Shown piece after piece: positions 50,847-60,579 of a stretch of 64,000 nucleotides of DNA. Below the pieces are notes generated by a model. That model was given only the letters and a program-made list of their open reading frames with translations. It was not told where the DNA came from and did not search any database. A program made the position numbers and the translations under genes. The stretch spans positions 6,200,001-6,264,000 of the forward strand of contig CM114274.1 of NCBI GenBank assembly GCA_050084515.1, read 5' to 3'. Source of the stretch: Blasia pusilla. Its lineage: Eukaryota; Marchantiophyta; Marchantiopsida; Blasiales. Each line of letters starts with the position of its first letter. The first letter of the stretch is position 1.

Positions 50847-50925
50847 GTGTGGGGAAGATCCGTGTTGTGTGGTGTAGATGTGACGAGCGATGTATGTTGT
50901 GTAGCGATATGTATGCGCATGATAA
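50847..50925 (+). repeat. LTR-like segment D, partial
   Basis: This block matches segment A (48.78 kb) and segment C (63.42 kb), including TGGGGAAGATCCGTGTTGTG, and extends with TAGCGATATGTATGCGCATGA, which matches C but not A. It follows the gag hairpin without any pol sequence. Confidence 0.75.
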
Positions 50926-51256
50926 TATCCTCACCGTGTAGCCCAACCAACCACGTAGCCCCGTACCACGTCTCAAATTCTACCGTCCACCCCGACCTTT
51001 TACCTCTTTCGTATTTGGGCACGATGCCCTATGCACCTCCCGCGTTCTTTCCTAGCCCGGCGCCACTCCTCCCGGCGCCACTCCTCCCGGCCCACCCCTG
51101 TGTGCCTGAGCGCCTCTACCCGCTTGGACACGGCGCCCTATGCGGTGCATCCATGCCCTTCGGCCTCTTCATGGCACGACTCCCTATAGAGCCGCGACCC
51201 CATTCTCCCTCTCTCCCTACTCGATCCTTAGGCCTACCTTCGCACGTGTGGTACTA
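50926..51256. other. C-rich sequence between the LTR fragment and the dispersed repeat
   Basis: A plus-strand frame reaches 213 codons across this and the next block, but its translation is a Pro/Ser/Leu-rich product of pyrimidine bias. A segment at 51062-51081 repeats CTCCCGGCGCCA. No gene is supported. Confidence 0.5.
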
Positions 51257-51570
51257 CCAAGGTTGCATGTGGACAAAGTCCGTGTTTGTGGACTTATGTC
51301 CGTCTTATGGAAGGACTTGTCCATATGGGCCCCACCTTTCCCTTCTTTCTCATTCCCCTTACTTGCCTTCGTGTTCCATACTCCCCCATTTCTTCTTCCC
51401 TCCACCTCCACTCCCTCCTCACTTACTGCTCCTCTCATCCTTGCGGTGCCTTCCATCATGGACTAAAAGTGTGGGTCCCACCTCTTAAAACCCATGTCCG
51501 TGAACATGTCCAGACTTGTCGGTCCATGTTCCTCCTAAGAAAGAACTTGTCCAATTTTGTGCAATCATGG
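51257..51570 (+). repeat. Copy 2 of a dispersed pyrimidine-rich repeat
   Basis: Collinear with 30408-30715, same orientation. It shares CCAAGGTTGCATGT at its start and ACATGTCCAGACTTGTC near its end, and lacks the left foldback arm seen in copy 1. It sits next to the gypsy mosaic, but nothing shows that it belongs to it. Confidence 0.8.
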
Positions 51571-52254
51571 GCACTACCTCCCTTCCTGGCCAACCTTCAT
51601 TCGACTCGAATACCTCCGTGATGCTCTACTCTACCCCCTCCTCCTCTCTCTTGAAGGTTACTCACCAAATATTTTAATGCATGTCTTAGGGCACGATGCC
51701 CTATGGTCCCGGAGCCCAGCTTCCTCAGTTCTGTTCAAACTAGCCCGCCCTTGCTGCCCGATCCCTGGCTACTCCCGCTTAGCCCGCTTCCTTGACGTGG
51801 CTCCGGTGCGGTGCCCTATGCAAGGCCTCCCTGCCTTGCCCCGCTCTTCCGCATTTACACCCTCCTCCTTCCTTGTAGCCATAATGGCTCCTTCCGTCCT
51901 TCCTTACTCCACCAGTTTGGGGCCTAAACGGCTCCTTTCCTTCTCTCCTACACCCTCGGAGCTCATCCAGCTCTGTATGCCCAACCAGGGTTCGGGGAGT
52001 TTTTTTTGAATTGTCGGACTTTTACTGGTAGTATTGATATTGTTTTGGATATTATTTTTCGTGTGCGGTCGAGCGGAAGATTGGTAGCTTTCCAATTATT
52101 TTCTGGAAATTATTTTTGCGGTCGGTTAAAATCCGAAAATTCTCTTTTTTTCTTCTTCTGATTTCCGGGGCTGATTTTTTTTCTTTGCCAATTTCCGACC
52201 GAACTTTGTGAAGCTGCCCAAAAACCGGCTGTTGATCCAAGGATCCTACCCCTC
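51571..52254. other. Non-coding sequence beside the hAT pseudogene
   Basis: C-rich sequence changes near 52.0 kb to T-rich sequence that includes GGTTCGGGGAG and AT-rich tracts. No coding motif was recognised. The hAT element's terminal repeat on this side probably lies here. Confidence 0.45.
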
Positions 52255-52290
52255 TTGAATACTTGGAGCCATGAGGCTCCAGGTATTCAA
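52255..52290. repeat. 16-bp hairpin just beyond the hAT transposase stop codon
   Basis: Arms TTGAATACTTGGAGCC and GGCTCCAGGTATTCAA pair with one mismatch around a 4-base loop (52271-52274). It lies 40 bases past the stop of the minus-strand hAT frame. It may be a subterminal structure of that element or an RNA hairpin in its transcript. Confidence 0.85.
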
Positions 52291-52330
52291 AAAGGGTCCT
52301 ACTTTCTAAAACCTAAACAACCAAAGTCTT

Positions 52331-54376
52331 CTAATCTAGAGGGGTTTCAGTAACTTCAACTCCCTCATTCGGGGAGATGTATCTATCAGGATTTGCAAAC
52401 AAATACCTAAAATGAGCAGAATTCTTCCACAATATCACAGACTCAGACAACATCTCCTCAAAATCAGAAGAAGGTCCTTCTAAGGCAATCCTCAAGACAA
52501 CATCTAAATACTTTGTGGTCAACCTATTCCGAGATTTAGTCTTGATCATGTTTTGAATGGAAAAGGCTCTCTCACATATGGCAGTACTAACACATTGGAC
52601 TCTGGCTATATTTGCCAAAATCAACAAATTAGAAAACTTACATTGCAATGAGGGACTCCAACTTACCATCGCCCACAAGTCTCTGAAGTTGCGATCCTTC
52701 CACTCGGTGGTAGCCATCAGTTTGAAAGATTGGAACTCTTGCTTAACAATCGAAGAATTAATGATAGCCGGTTGCAACACATCCCGTAATGGCAATTGAT
52801 TTCCAAAAAACCCACACAAATCATCTAAATCTTTACACCCCCAACTATTTAATCCCACTTGTCGAGAAGGCATATGCAAAGGATTCAGTACTCTCATAGA
52901 TCCAATCAAGTTATTATCTCGGAATCGCTCCTGTAAAGATGTACACACACTTTCAGCAAACCTTTTCTGAAAGAATAATGCGGCCTCTAAGTCCCTTCCC
53001 GTCCGATCTCGAGACATAGCAATGCTATGAAACTTGTTTCCCCTCATCTCGGATTGTAAACGACGAAGATAACCACCAGGTGGCCCAAAATCAGGAAGTA
53101 TATGGTAACCTGTATCTTCAGAGAAGGTGGAGGCATTCAAGTCATGAGTTTCCATGACAAAATTCATGGTAATCCTAGCTATCTCCGAATTCACAATGCT
53201 CCCTATAGTGCTAACATCCACAAACTTGTACTGAAAAATCTTACTCAAATTTGCAAGCATGGAAAGTATGTCACCAAAAAAGTCTGAGTTGATAGATCAT
53301 TTGGAATGATCTCAACTGTTAAATAAATTTGCACAAACCCGTCATCCTCGAAGGGGAAATATCTCTAAAGTATGTCAAGATCTGATTCTAGAGAATCACA
53401 CAAGGTGGTCAGAGCTTGCCAACGGGATAACCATCTAATCTTGTGGTATCTCTTCATAACTCGTTGGGAGTCATTGAATTTTTCCTGCAACGATGCTAGA
53501 ATTGTTTTCCTCTTTGACGACCTTCTAAAGTAACCAGCAACTGCATTGAGAATTGAATCGACTTCAGAGGAAATGGACTTGCAATCAGGAGCTTTTGCAG
53601 TTGACAAAGCCGCCAAATTTGTTCTATGGGCTACACAATGAACCGAAAGAATATAGGGATTTACCTTCCGCTTCATTTGTGAGGCCACCCCTGTCTGGCT
53701 ACCTACCATTGTAGAAGCTCCATCTGAACCAAATGCTACCATTTTGGAGAATTCTAACCCTCCATCTTTGATTAGTTGCAACAAACCTTCAGTAATAGCA
53801 TTGGAACATTTTGATTCGCAACGAAGTAGTCCTAGAAAACAACATTCTGCCAAACCCTCTTCAATGAAGGTGGCAAACACAACCAAATGCCTATTCTGAG
53901 ATATGTCGGTTGACTCATCGATCATAATGCCAAAGAAAGGAGAGGCTGAACTCTCGAAGACTTCTTCTAAAAACAGAACTTGGCTAATAAAGTAACACAT
54001 CTCACGCAACTCTTCTCATCTTGATATAAGTCTCAGTAATAGGGGCATTGATCGATAACATTAACTTACAAAGGCTCGGAAATTTCAAAAATGGCAAAGT
54101 TTCCTTTGCTAGGAATCTGCCAACACTTAAACAATGTCAACAAAGCAATTTCACAAGTGCGGTTGGTGATGGCAATGGCCTTGGCCATTGACTTCTTACC
54201 CCATGTGCAGCCCATGCAAGCTTGATGTGCTCGTTGGACTTGGCATGATCAGTGAAAGCTGAAACCTTACAGTTTATTGCTCCATCTCTGGCAAACACAT
54301 TCTTCCCTTTCCCCTTCTTACAAACTTTACAAAAGATTCTACCAAGAGTTGAGTCCCACTCAATCCAATCATACAT
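52331..54376 (-). pseudogene. hAT-superfamily transposase with TTF-type zinc finger
   Basis: The N-terminal block (54376-54137) has CKVCKKGKGKNVFARDGA with a following H..S..H, a TTF-type finger. The DUF4371 core (54009-53365) includes IMIDESTDISQ and AFGSDGASTMVG, carrying the expected acidic residues, then VHCVAHRTNL. The C-terminal block (53260-52331) includes the dimerisation motif ANIARVQCVSTAICERAFS and TKSRNRLTTKYLDVVLRI. A TGA at 54137 and a frameshift near 54012 separate the first two blocks; a stop at 53365 and a second frameshift separate the last two. It is therefore inactive. ZMYM-like host proteins share the architecture, but the disabling changes favour a transposon relic. Confidence 0.88.
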
Positions 54377-55029
54377 CGAATACCATACATCCTTCCATGC
54401 TACCTAACTTTTTCGGTACATCCCATCGCTTCCTCGACGGAGGCGGCTCATCTCTGTCATCGGATGAGCGGACAATGCGATAATGTCAAGCTCGTCATTG
54501 ATTTGTTCCTTACCTAGAAAGGATGTCATTGTCTTCGTCTCTTGGCCATGTGCACTCGGATGGATCTTGGGCAACTATTAACTACAATCGAGAACAGAAG
54601 AAGGGCTACTCCACGCGAATAAGTTAGAACAGAGGAGTGCAATGAGCTTGAGAACTTCTCGAGGAGAAGTTGTGGCGGTGTGTGGCTTGGAAAGGCCCTG
54701 GTTAATGTAGGCAATCTGCGGAGCAGCAGAGCAAACCGATGCAAACTTCTTTGCTAAGGAAAGAAAAAAAAGAAGTACATCCCGGGTGCTTGAGAGAACA
54801 CATCCGGGAACAATCAGGGGGCACAACCTTTCCAAGAGTGACGGACTTGCTGCACATTGAGCGGCCCGGCCCCCCACCCCGATCCCTAGCACCAACGCTA
54901 CCAAGCCCACGAAAATGAGCGAAGACAAGGTCGCAAACAAAGAATGCGAGCAACAAGCTTGCAAGATTGGGTTTAGGGTTTTAGCAACGAGATGGAGCGC
55001 CAGGAGCGGACTTGCAAAAAGAATTCGCC
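54377..55029. other. Sequence upstream of the hAT pseudogene
   Basis: Contains the upstream few codons of the hAT frame (WKDVWYS before the first Met) and otherwise no recognisable gene. The terminal inverted repeat and target duplication of the hAT element were not found by eye. Confidence 0.4.
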
Positions 55030-55487
55030 AAAGAGCGGGCGAATTTCGCAAAAGGAGAAGCGGGCGGGAGCGAGCCGTGAGGCGAGCAGCAAGCGGAGCG
55101 CGCAAAGCGAGCCGCGAGGAGCAGCAAAGCGAGGCGCAAGGCAGCAAAGCGGGCAGCAAAGCGGAAGCACGAGCTCGGGAGCAGCAAGGAATCGCAATCC
55201 GTGAGCAGAGCAGCAAAGCGAGCAGCCAGGCGGAGCAGCAAGCGGAGGCGCAAGGCAGCAAGCGGAGCAGCAAGGCGGAAGCACGAGCTCGGGAGCAGCA
55301 AGGAATCGCAATCGCGGAGCAGCAAAGCAGAGCAGCCAGGCAGAGCAGCAAGGCGGAGGCGCAAGGCAGCAAGGCGGAGCAATGAGCAGCGAGCTCGGGA
55401 GTGGAAATCAGTGAGGCGCGAGCTCGGGAGCGGAAAGCAGCGAGGCGCGAGGCACAACAGCGAGGCGTGAGGTCGGGACTCGGGAGC
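55030..55487 (+). repeat. Purine-rich, CG-containing repeat block of GCAGCAA(A/G)GCGGAG-type units
   Basis: The block consists of short variants of GCAGCAAGGCGGAG with longer nested repeats. A 45-base segment beginning GGAAGCACGAGCTCGGGAG is present at about 55160 and 55274, and GAGCTCGGGAG recurs at about 55390, 55421 and (as GACTCGGGAG) 55477. Pyrimidines are scarce. Long open frames exist on both strands (to 264 codons), but all are low-complexity artefacts (Ala/Arg/Ser/Leu). It abuts the hairpin that terminates the methyltransferase-bearing gypsy copy. Confidence 0.88.
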
Positions 55488-55540
55488 GGAGGTTAGTGAG
55501 GAGGCGACAGGTGGTCACCACCGCCTCCTCACTAACCTCC
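55488..55540. repeat. 19-bp perfect inverted repeat at the 3' truncation of the methyltransferase-bearing gypsy copy
   Basis: Arms GGAGGTTAGTGAGGAGGCG (55488-55506) and CGCCTCCTCACTAACCTCC (55522-55540) are exact complements, with a 15-base loop. Read on the minus strand, the element's sequence after RNase H runs through the right arm, folds back on itself as the left arm, and then enters the purine repeat. Integrase is missing. Confidence 0.95.
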
Positions 55541-55544
55541 AGAT

Positions 55545-57131
55545 CCAAAGACTCGTCATCCAACCCCATCACTGGAGTCATCACCTGTGGCTGACCTGCC
55601 ATAGTCAACCAACAAAGATAGGCAGATGCATGCCAACCGGGCACCATCTCCTCATCACTCTCTCCGTGCCATCGAGCTCCTGTCTCGTCTCTCTGACTCA
55701 GACATGGGTTACGACTCAACCCATTTGCATCCTGGTTCAGCCGACCTGGCCTATGAACCACCTCAAACTCATACTCCTGTAGTAATAGAGCCCACCTGGG
55801 AAGCTTGCCCGTAAGCTTGTCGGACTCCATCAACCACCTCAACGGCTGATGATCAGTGATAAGTGTGAAAGGGTTGCCAAATAAATAGCACCTAAAATGT
55901 GCCACGGCCCACACTGCAGCCAAGCACTCTCCATCATAGGAGCTGTACTTTGCCTCTGCAATGTTGTTCGATCAGCTCGCGTAAGCCACAACAAACTCCC
56001 TCTCCTCATCATCCCTCTGAGTAAGCACTGATCCTAGACCCAACATGCTCCAATCCGTATGTAACTAGAATGGGCGACCCCTAACCGGTCTCTGTAAAAT
56101 GGGTGAGGACGTCAACCTGTCGTTGAGCTCCTAAAATACTCGCTCCTAATCATTTCCCCACAACCAAACCTGATCAAGTCTCGTCAACAAGGTCAAAGAC
56201 TTTGCGATCGCACTAAAACCCTTGACATATCGTCAATAGAAGTTGGCCAGTCCAAGAAATGCTCGGACTCGACTCACATCTGTAGGGCGTGGAATCTGCG
56301 CAATAGCCTCTACCTTCGTCTGCTAAACGCCTAACCCACTCGGGTATATGGTGTGTCCCAAGTACTCAATCTGCTCGAAAGAATCTGCACTTGCACGGAT
56401 GTAACTTCAGTCCATGTAAGCGCAATCGCCGAAACACCTCCTCCAAGTGTCGCTCATGCTCCTCAACCGTGGAATCAAGATAAGAATATCATCTATGTAA
56501 CATCGTACAAAATCCAAGCCAGCCAGTAATCCTATCCATCACTCTCTGAAACTCTGCAGCGCGTTCTTCAACCCAAATGGTAAGAACCGCCACTGATATA
56601 AGCAATCTCTCCCGAACCGATCTATCCCCGAATGTTGTCTTCTCCTATCCTCCAACTTTGATAGGAAGCGATGATAGCGAGCACGGAGATCTAAAGTACT
56701 AAAGATCTTTGCATGCCCTACGCATCAAAGATCTCCTCGAGAGTAGGCACGGCGTCACCGATCTAACCAAATCCCGGTTGATAGGACGGTAATCTCCACA
56801 CATCCGCCTATCCGTCCAATTGCCATACATATCCTTCTTCGCGGCATGACTGTGGCGGATGCATACTCCCCATGTCATAACTCCACAAGTCCCGCCTCCA
56901 AAAGTCGACTCTGCTCTGAATCAAGGCTCGCTCCATATCACAATACCTGTAGTGTCGACGAAAGATCGGCATATCACTAGCCAACTCAATCCGTATCCCA
57001 GGACCCTTCAGCGTACCCAAGTCTCTCATACTGAAGGCAAAACAAGTGACATGCCCTCTCAAAAACCTATGAACTCGTCGTCGCTCTCCTCCTATCAACT
57101 TGAGACCTATCACAGGCTCCCAAGTCTCCAT
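55545..57131 (-). pseudogene. Reverse transcriptase-RNase H of the methyltransferase-bearing gypsy element
   Basis: The RT N-terminus (57131-56808) has RRHYRYCDMERALIQSRV and CREEGYVW. Further pieces in shifting frames include RMCGDYRPINRDL, AKIFSTLDLRARYHRF (first catalytic Asp), QWRFLPFGLKNALQSF and the active-site CYIDDILIL with YIDD at 56499-56488. The connection domain has RAFLGLANFY. RNase H has LHTDWSMLGLGSVL, YDGECLAAVWAVAHFR and TLITDHQPLRWLM (55923-55545), then VVHRPGRLNQDANGLSR. The layout is that of Ty3/gypsy pol. Frameshifts and TAG/TGA codons make it inactive. Confidence 0.9.
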
Positions 57132-57474
57132 CGTGACCTCACTTGGAGAGAACGCAACCTCCGGCTTTGGTTGCTATGTAGCAACCCTAGCCACCTCATA
57201 ATAACCACTCCACTCGACCTCCTACACCATGCTCCACATCCAAAAATGAACATGTGCTACTCTAGCCGCTTTGCACTCTCTGCTTTCGAACGACGCCCCG
57301 GGAAGTCCATGGGTGCCTATCTCTCCTCGTCTCGCCCCGGCCAATGCCTGTCAGACCACTGTGAGGCAATGGTCCAACTCGTGGGCGTGGACGGCATGGA
57401 TGACACTCGCATCCGTCTCTGCTCAGCCCTACCTAGGCTGACTATCCATGTGAGACAGTTGAGGTCCATCGCCT

Positions 57475-58681
57475 GCCCCAACACTTATCTTCGTGATGCC
57501 TCAGTCATCCCTGGCACCGCCGTAGTATCGGTAGTGAACCCCATGGCGCGCTCGCGCTCATCTGCTGTAGGCTCCTCCAATGCTCTGATCACCTCATCCT
57601 AAATCATGCCTGGCCCTCCCTCGCAAAAGGCATGGGATGCAAGGAAGCTCACCAACGTAGGTAAGGCTGCCCTCAACTCCCCCACCCTATTGGCCATAGC
57701 CAATGGTGGTCTATCATCCCGTGTCACCACCTGAGATCGACGCCGTGAGCCCAAAATAGCATCCATTGTGAGATGTGGTGCTCTCGGGACTCCACTGTAT
57801 GCTCGACTCAGTACCTCTGATGGTATCAGGTTCGTCCACCACAGTCGTGGACGATGGGCACGTGACCCAACTCTTGCTGCATCTAACAACGCAACAGGTC
57901 CCAACCAGGACCTCACCTGATGTACACTCGTCATCACACGTGCATGAGTGTCTCCCAACAACGGCACGTTCTCCAGAATGTACGTTGGAGAACATATCTG
58001 ACTCTCCTGCAAGTGTCGTAATACTCGTAGCATCTCCCAAAACATCCCTGACCTCGGATCTTGCAATCCAAATCCTCGGCCAGTTGATGAATGACCCTGA
58101 CATGGCCATCCACCAATCACCAAATGAATGGTGCCAACTCTATCCAGATCGTGCGCCTCCACCAAAGAGATGTCGGCAGGTAGCGTATGCTGGTATCCCC
58201 GTACTGCAGATATCAACAACAACTCAGGATACCTCTGGACCAATCTCGCCACGTGACGTAATGATACTTGCTGCGCGGTCTTATCTCTCTCCACATAAAG
58301 GTACTGATGCACCCGTATGCCCGCCTGCAATAGTGCAGCCAATCCGGTGCTAATCCCTCCGAAGAGATCTAACACCATAACACCCTCCTCAAGATACTGC
58401 CACACAACAGGTGTGGTATCTAGTGGGGTCATCGTCTCCAGTCCAAGAGCCCGATCGCCACATGACTCTCGCGGCTCTGGGATAAAAACATGACTCCACG
58501 CCTGCCTCACGAGGTCGTCTGCACTCCTCTGTAGCTCTCGAGTCGTACCCCACAATGGTGAAGAGGCCTCGCCAACATGGGAAGAGACACCCGCCATGGC
58601 CTGTCTCTGCGTGGGGACGTCGCTCTTGGGACATCCTCCGCATGTGGGTTCCCCTCCAACAACTCTCCTGGCGGCTAACAC
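57475..58681 (-). pseudogene. Retrotransposon-encoded C5 cytosine DNA methyltransferase
   Basis: The 360-codon frame (58681-57599) carries, in order: motif I VLDLFGGISTGLAALLQAG (103-121); motif II region LYVERD; motif IV GGWPCQGHS with catalytic Cys194 (codon 58102-58100); motif VI YILENVPLL with Glu237; and motif VIII AARVGSRAHRPRLWWTN. After a TAG at 57601-57599, the same frame continues with ERERAMGF and, after a TAA at 57487-57485, VLGQAMDLN, the motif IX/X region. FGG.STG and SRAHRPRLWW are nearer to DNMT3/DRM-type enzymes than to MET1. No PWWP, ADD, UBA or bromo-adjacent domain is visible; the N-terminal about 100 residues are element-specific linker. It would transfer methyl groups from S-adenosylmethionine to cytosine C5. 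Two stops suggest this copy is dead or makes a protein lacking motif X. Confidence 0.9.
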
Positions 58682-59391
58682 TACCTATGAAAGCCGCCAA
58701 CGTGGTCTGAGACTCGCCTCGTGATCGACCACCTCGCCCCCAAAGCGCACGGATAATCGACTCATCCGGCCGTCCGACCGCCATCATGGCCGATAAGCAA
58801 TGGTCTCCTCCCGAAGTCAGGATGAATCCTATGGGATATAACATCAGATACTCCCCACCAACACATCGTATGACTCGGTTGGTGTCGTAATCGTCACTGC
58901 GTGTGCGCACCATAGCACTATCCGTCGATGCTCTGGCTGGACTCGACAACAATCTCTTGTCGAGTCATATATCGAGTGGGTGATACGCCCCCAATCGAGG
59001 TCTGTATCTGGAAGGGACAAGGCTCAATATCGGCCTTCCGTAACCCCAACGCTAAACACGCCGCCTTCCCTAACATCAAGGGTTGCGCTCCCGAATCAAG
59101 TAGGACGCGCTGTGGGTGGTATGCTGTCCCCATCGGACTAACCAAGCGAAATACTCCAGCTCGGTTATCCAGTAACACTACTCCAAGTGTCACCACTGCT
59201 CGCTCTATGGCGGGTCGAGCTGGCATATTTACCAACTTCGCCGCCGCCGCATGCCATGACTCTGTGGGGAACGTCCCAAGCACCGGCTCTGAGGGCAAGT
59301 CCACCACCTCCTCAACTACCTCTGAACAAGAAGCAGTCATTTCTCCACGCTCACTGGCGTGGCGGCCAACCGAACACCTCGGCTGGTCCAA
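58682..59391 (-). pseudogene. Retropepsin-like aspartic protease of the methyltransferase-bearing gypsy element
   Basis: RVLLDSGAQPLMLGKAACLA contains the DSGA active site of a retroviral-type protease, followed by LGLRKADIEPCPFQIQTSIG as the flap region (59391-58918). It is expected to release gag and pol products. The frame continues, with a shift near 58925, into MVRTRSDDYDTNRVI and YPIGFIL (to about 58680), which lead into the methyltransferase. The plus-strand copy at 62.5-62.8 kb has the same DSG and flap sequence. Confidence 0.85.
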
Positions 59392-59500
59392 CTCCCAACG
59401 TCGCCAACTCTATGGCGGAAAATAGCGGAGTCTGACTCACTCTGGTGGCCACCTCCAACACTATGGTCGACACTGACTCCACTCGAGCCGGCATAGGTGA

Positions 59501-60171
59501 CCTGGTCAACAAGTCAACCGGCTGTAAAAGACCTCAACATGAAAGTTGTCAAAAACGACGTTCCTGACACAATGGACCTATCCTCAACCTCATCCGACAT
59601 CGTGGGACAAAGTTACACTCAAGATAGTCTGCTGGCTCCAACGCCCTATCCACGATAGATCTCGGCCTATCGGCTACTCAAATGTGACAATATTGACATC
59701 GTTGGTAGTACCATAATTGACGGGAATGTCGTGGTGAGCCAAATGTGGTTGCCATGCTACGTGGTTGAGAGATGGATGTGGTAAATTTGAGTTACGGAGT
59801 TGGAGAGAATTTTCGCGACTTGATGTTGATACCATGGATCACGATTGAGGGCATGATGGCTGCTTCGCATCGACGGTCCGTGACGGAGTGCTAGAGGTGG
59901 GGATGCACATACTGATGTTGACGGGTAGTCCGCATGTGGTGACGGGATTGACGTGTGTTCGAGGAGAGTGTCATGTCGCGGAGGTAGCTGCACCACATGG
60001 AGGAGTGAGTGTTGACAGTGCACTAGAGTGATGGTGGGCGTGTTTAGGTTATTCATTCGAGTCCCTTTTTCACCTCTCTGGAAGATGTTGAGGGTGCTAG
60101 GTTGGGTAGTAGCAAGTGCTAGATGGGTGCATTTATGGTGATGAGTATATTCTCCATGTATGTGTAGCATA
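59501..60171. other. Junction between the divergent minus- and plus-strand gypsy copies
   Basis: The minus-strand copy ends near 59.5 kb and the plus-strand leader is recognisable from about 60.17 kb. The sequence between them is GT-rich on the plus strand and may include a degenerate 5' LTR of the right-hand copy, but I could not match it to the other LTR-like segments. Confidence 0.45.
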
Positions 60172-60579
60172 TTTTGTATGGCGGTTGCCCAGTAGGGGTC
60201 AAGTGTATGATCCAAGCGTACGTTGGTGATTAGGTGAGATAGTCGGGAGGCTCATGGTGAGCCTGAGTGTTGAGTGTGCATGAGGCTGAGTGTGTCATCA
60301 CGGGATCACCATTAGCGTAGGTGAGCTAGTGAGGAGTGTGGGAGACTCTCCATGAGTCTGAGTGCTTGAGCGGGTGAGACAAGGTTGTCACGACGGCGTT
60401 CTTCCAGGATTTGGAAGAACGGGGTAGTACGAGAATTGGTAGTGGAGTGACACGGAGTGGTGTGAGGTATCGAGGGGTTTCAAGTGAGGAACCACTCTAA
60501 CTTCCATCTGTGGTTGGATTGTCATCACTAGACAACGGGTCTACTAACAAGATCCCGGATGGGGATAATGATACGTGGA

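Larger units (their letters stand above)
55488..59500 (-). mobile_element. Ty3/gypsy element carrying a cytosine DNA methyltransferase (truncated copy)
   Basis: Read on the minus strand the order is protease, DNA methyltransferase, reverse transcriptase, RNase H. Upstream (to about 59.5 kb) the sequence remains collinear with the plus-strand copy at 62.2 kb, so both are one family. Gag and the 5' LTR are missing on the right and integrase and the 3' LTR on the left. Stops and frameshifts are frequent in RT but fewer in the methyltransferase, which keeps a 360-codon frame. The conserved order and the absence of junction sequence between protease and methyltransferase argue that the enzyme is part of pol, not a chance insertion. 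Confidence 0.88.

Noticed and set aside
50847-51621. 213- and 111-codon plus-strand frames
   Set aside because: They cross an LTR fragment and the pyrimidine-rich dispersed repeat; the frames are not conserved in the other repeat copy.
54578-55470. Several open frames of 150-264 codons on both strands
   Set aside because: They are low-complexity Ala/Arg/Ser or Leu/Cys translations of the purine-rich repeat, open on both strands at once, with no domain.
57775-58353. 192-codon plus-strand frame
   Set aside because: It is the antisense shadow of the methyltransferase, whose catalytic motifs all read on the minus strand.
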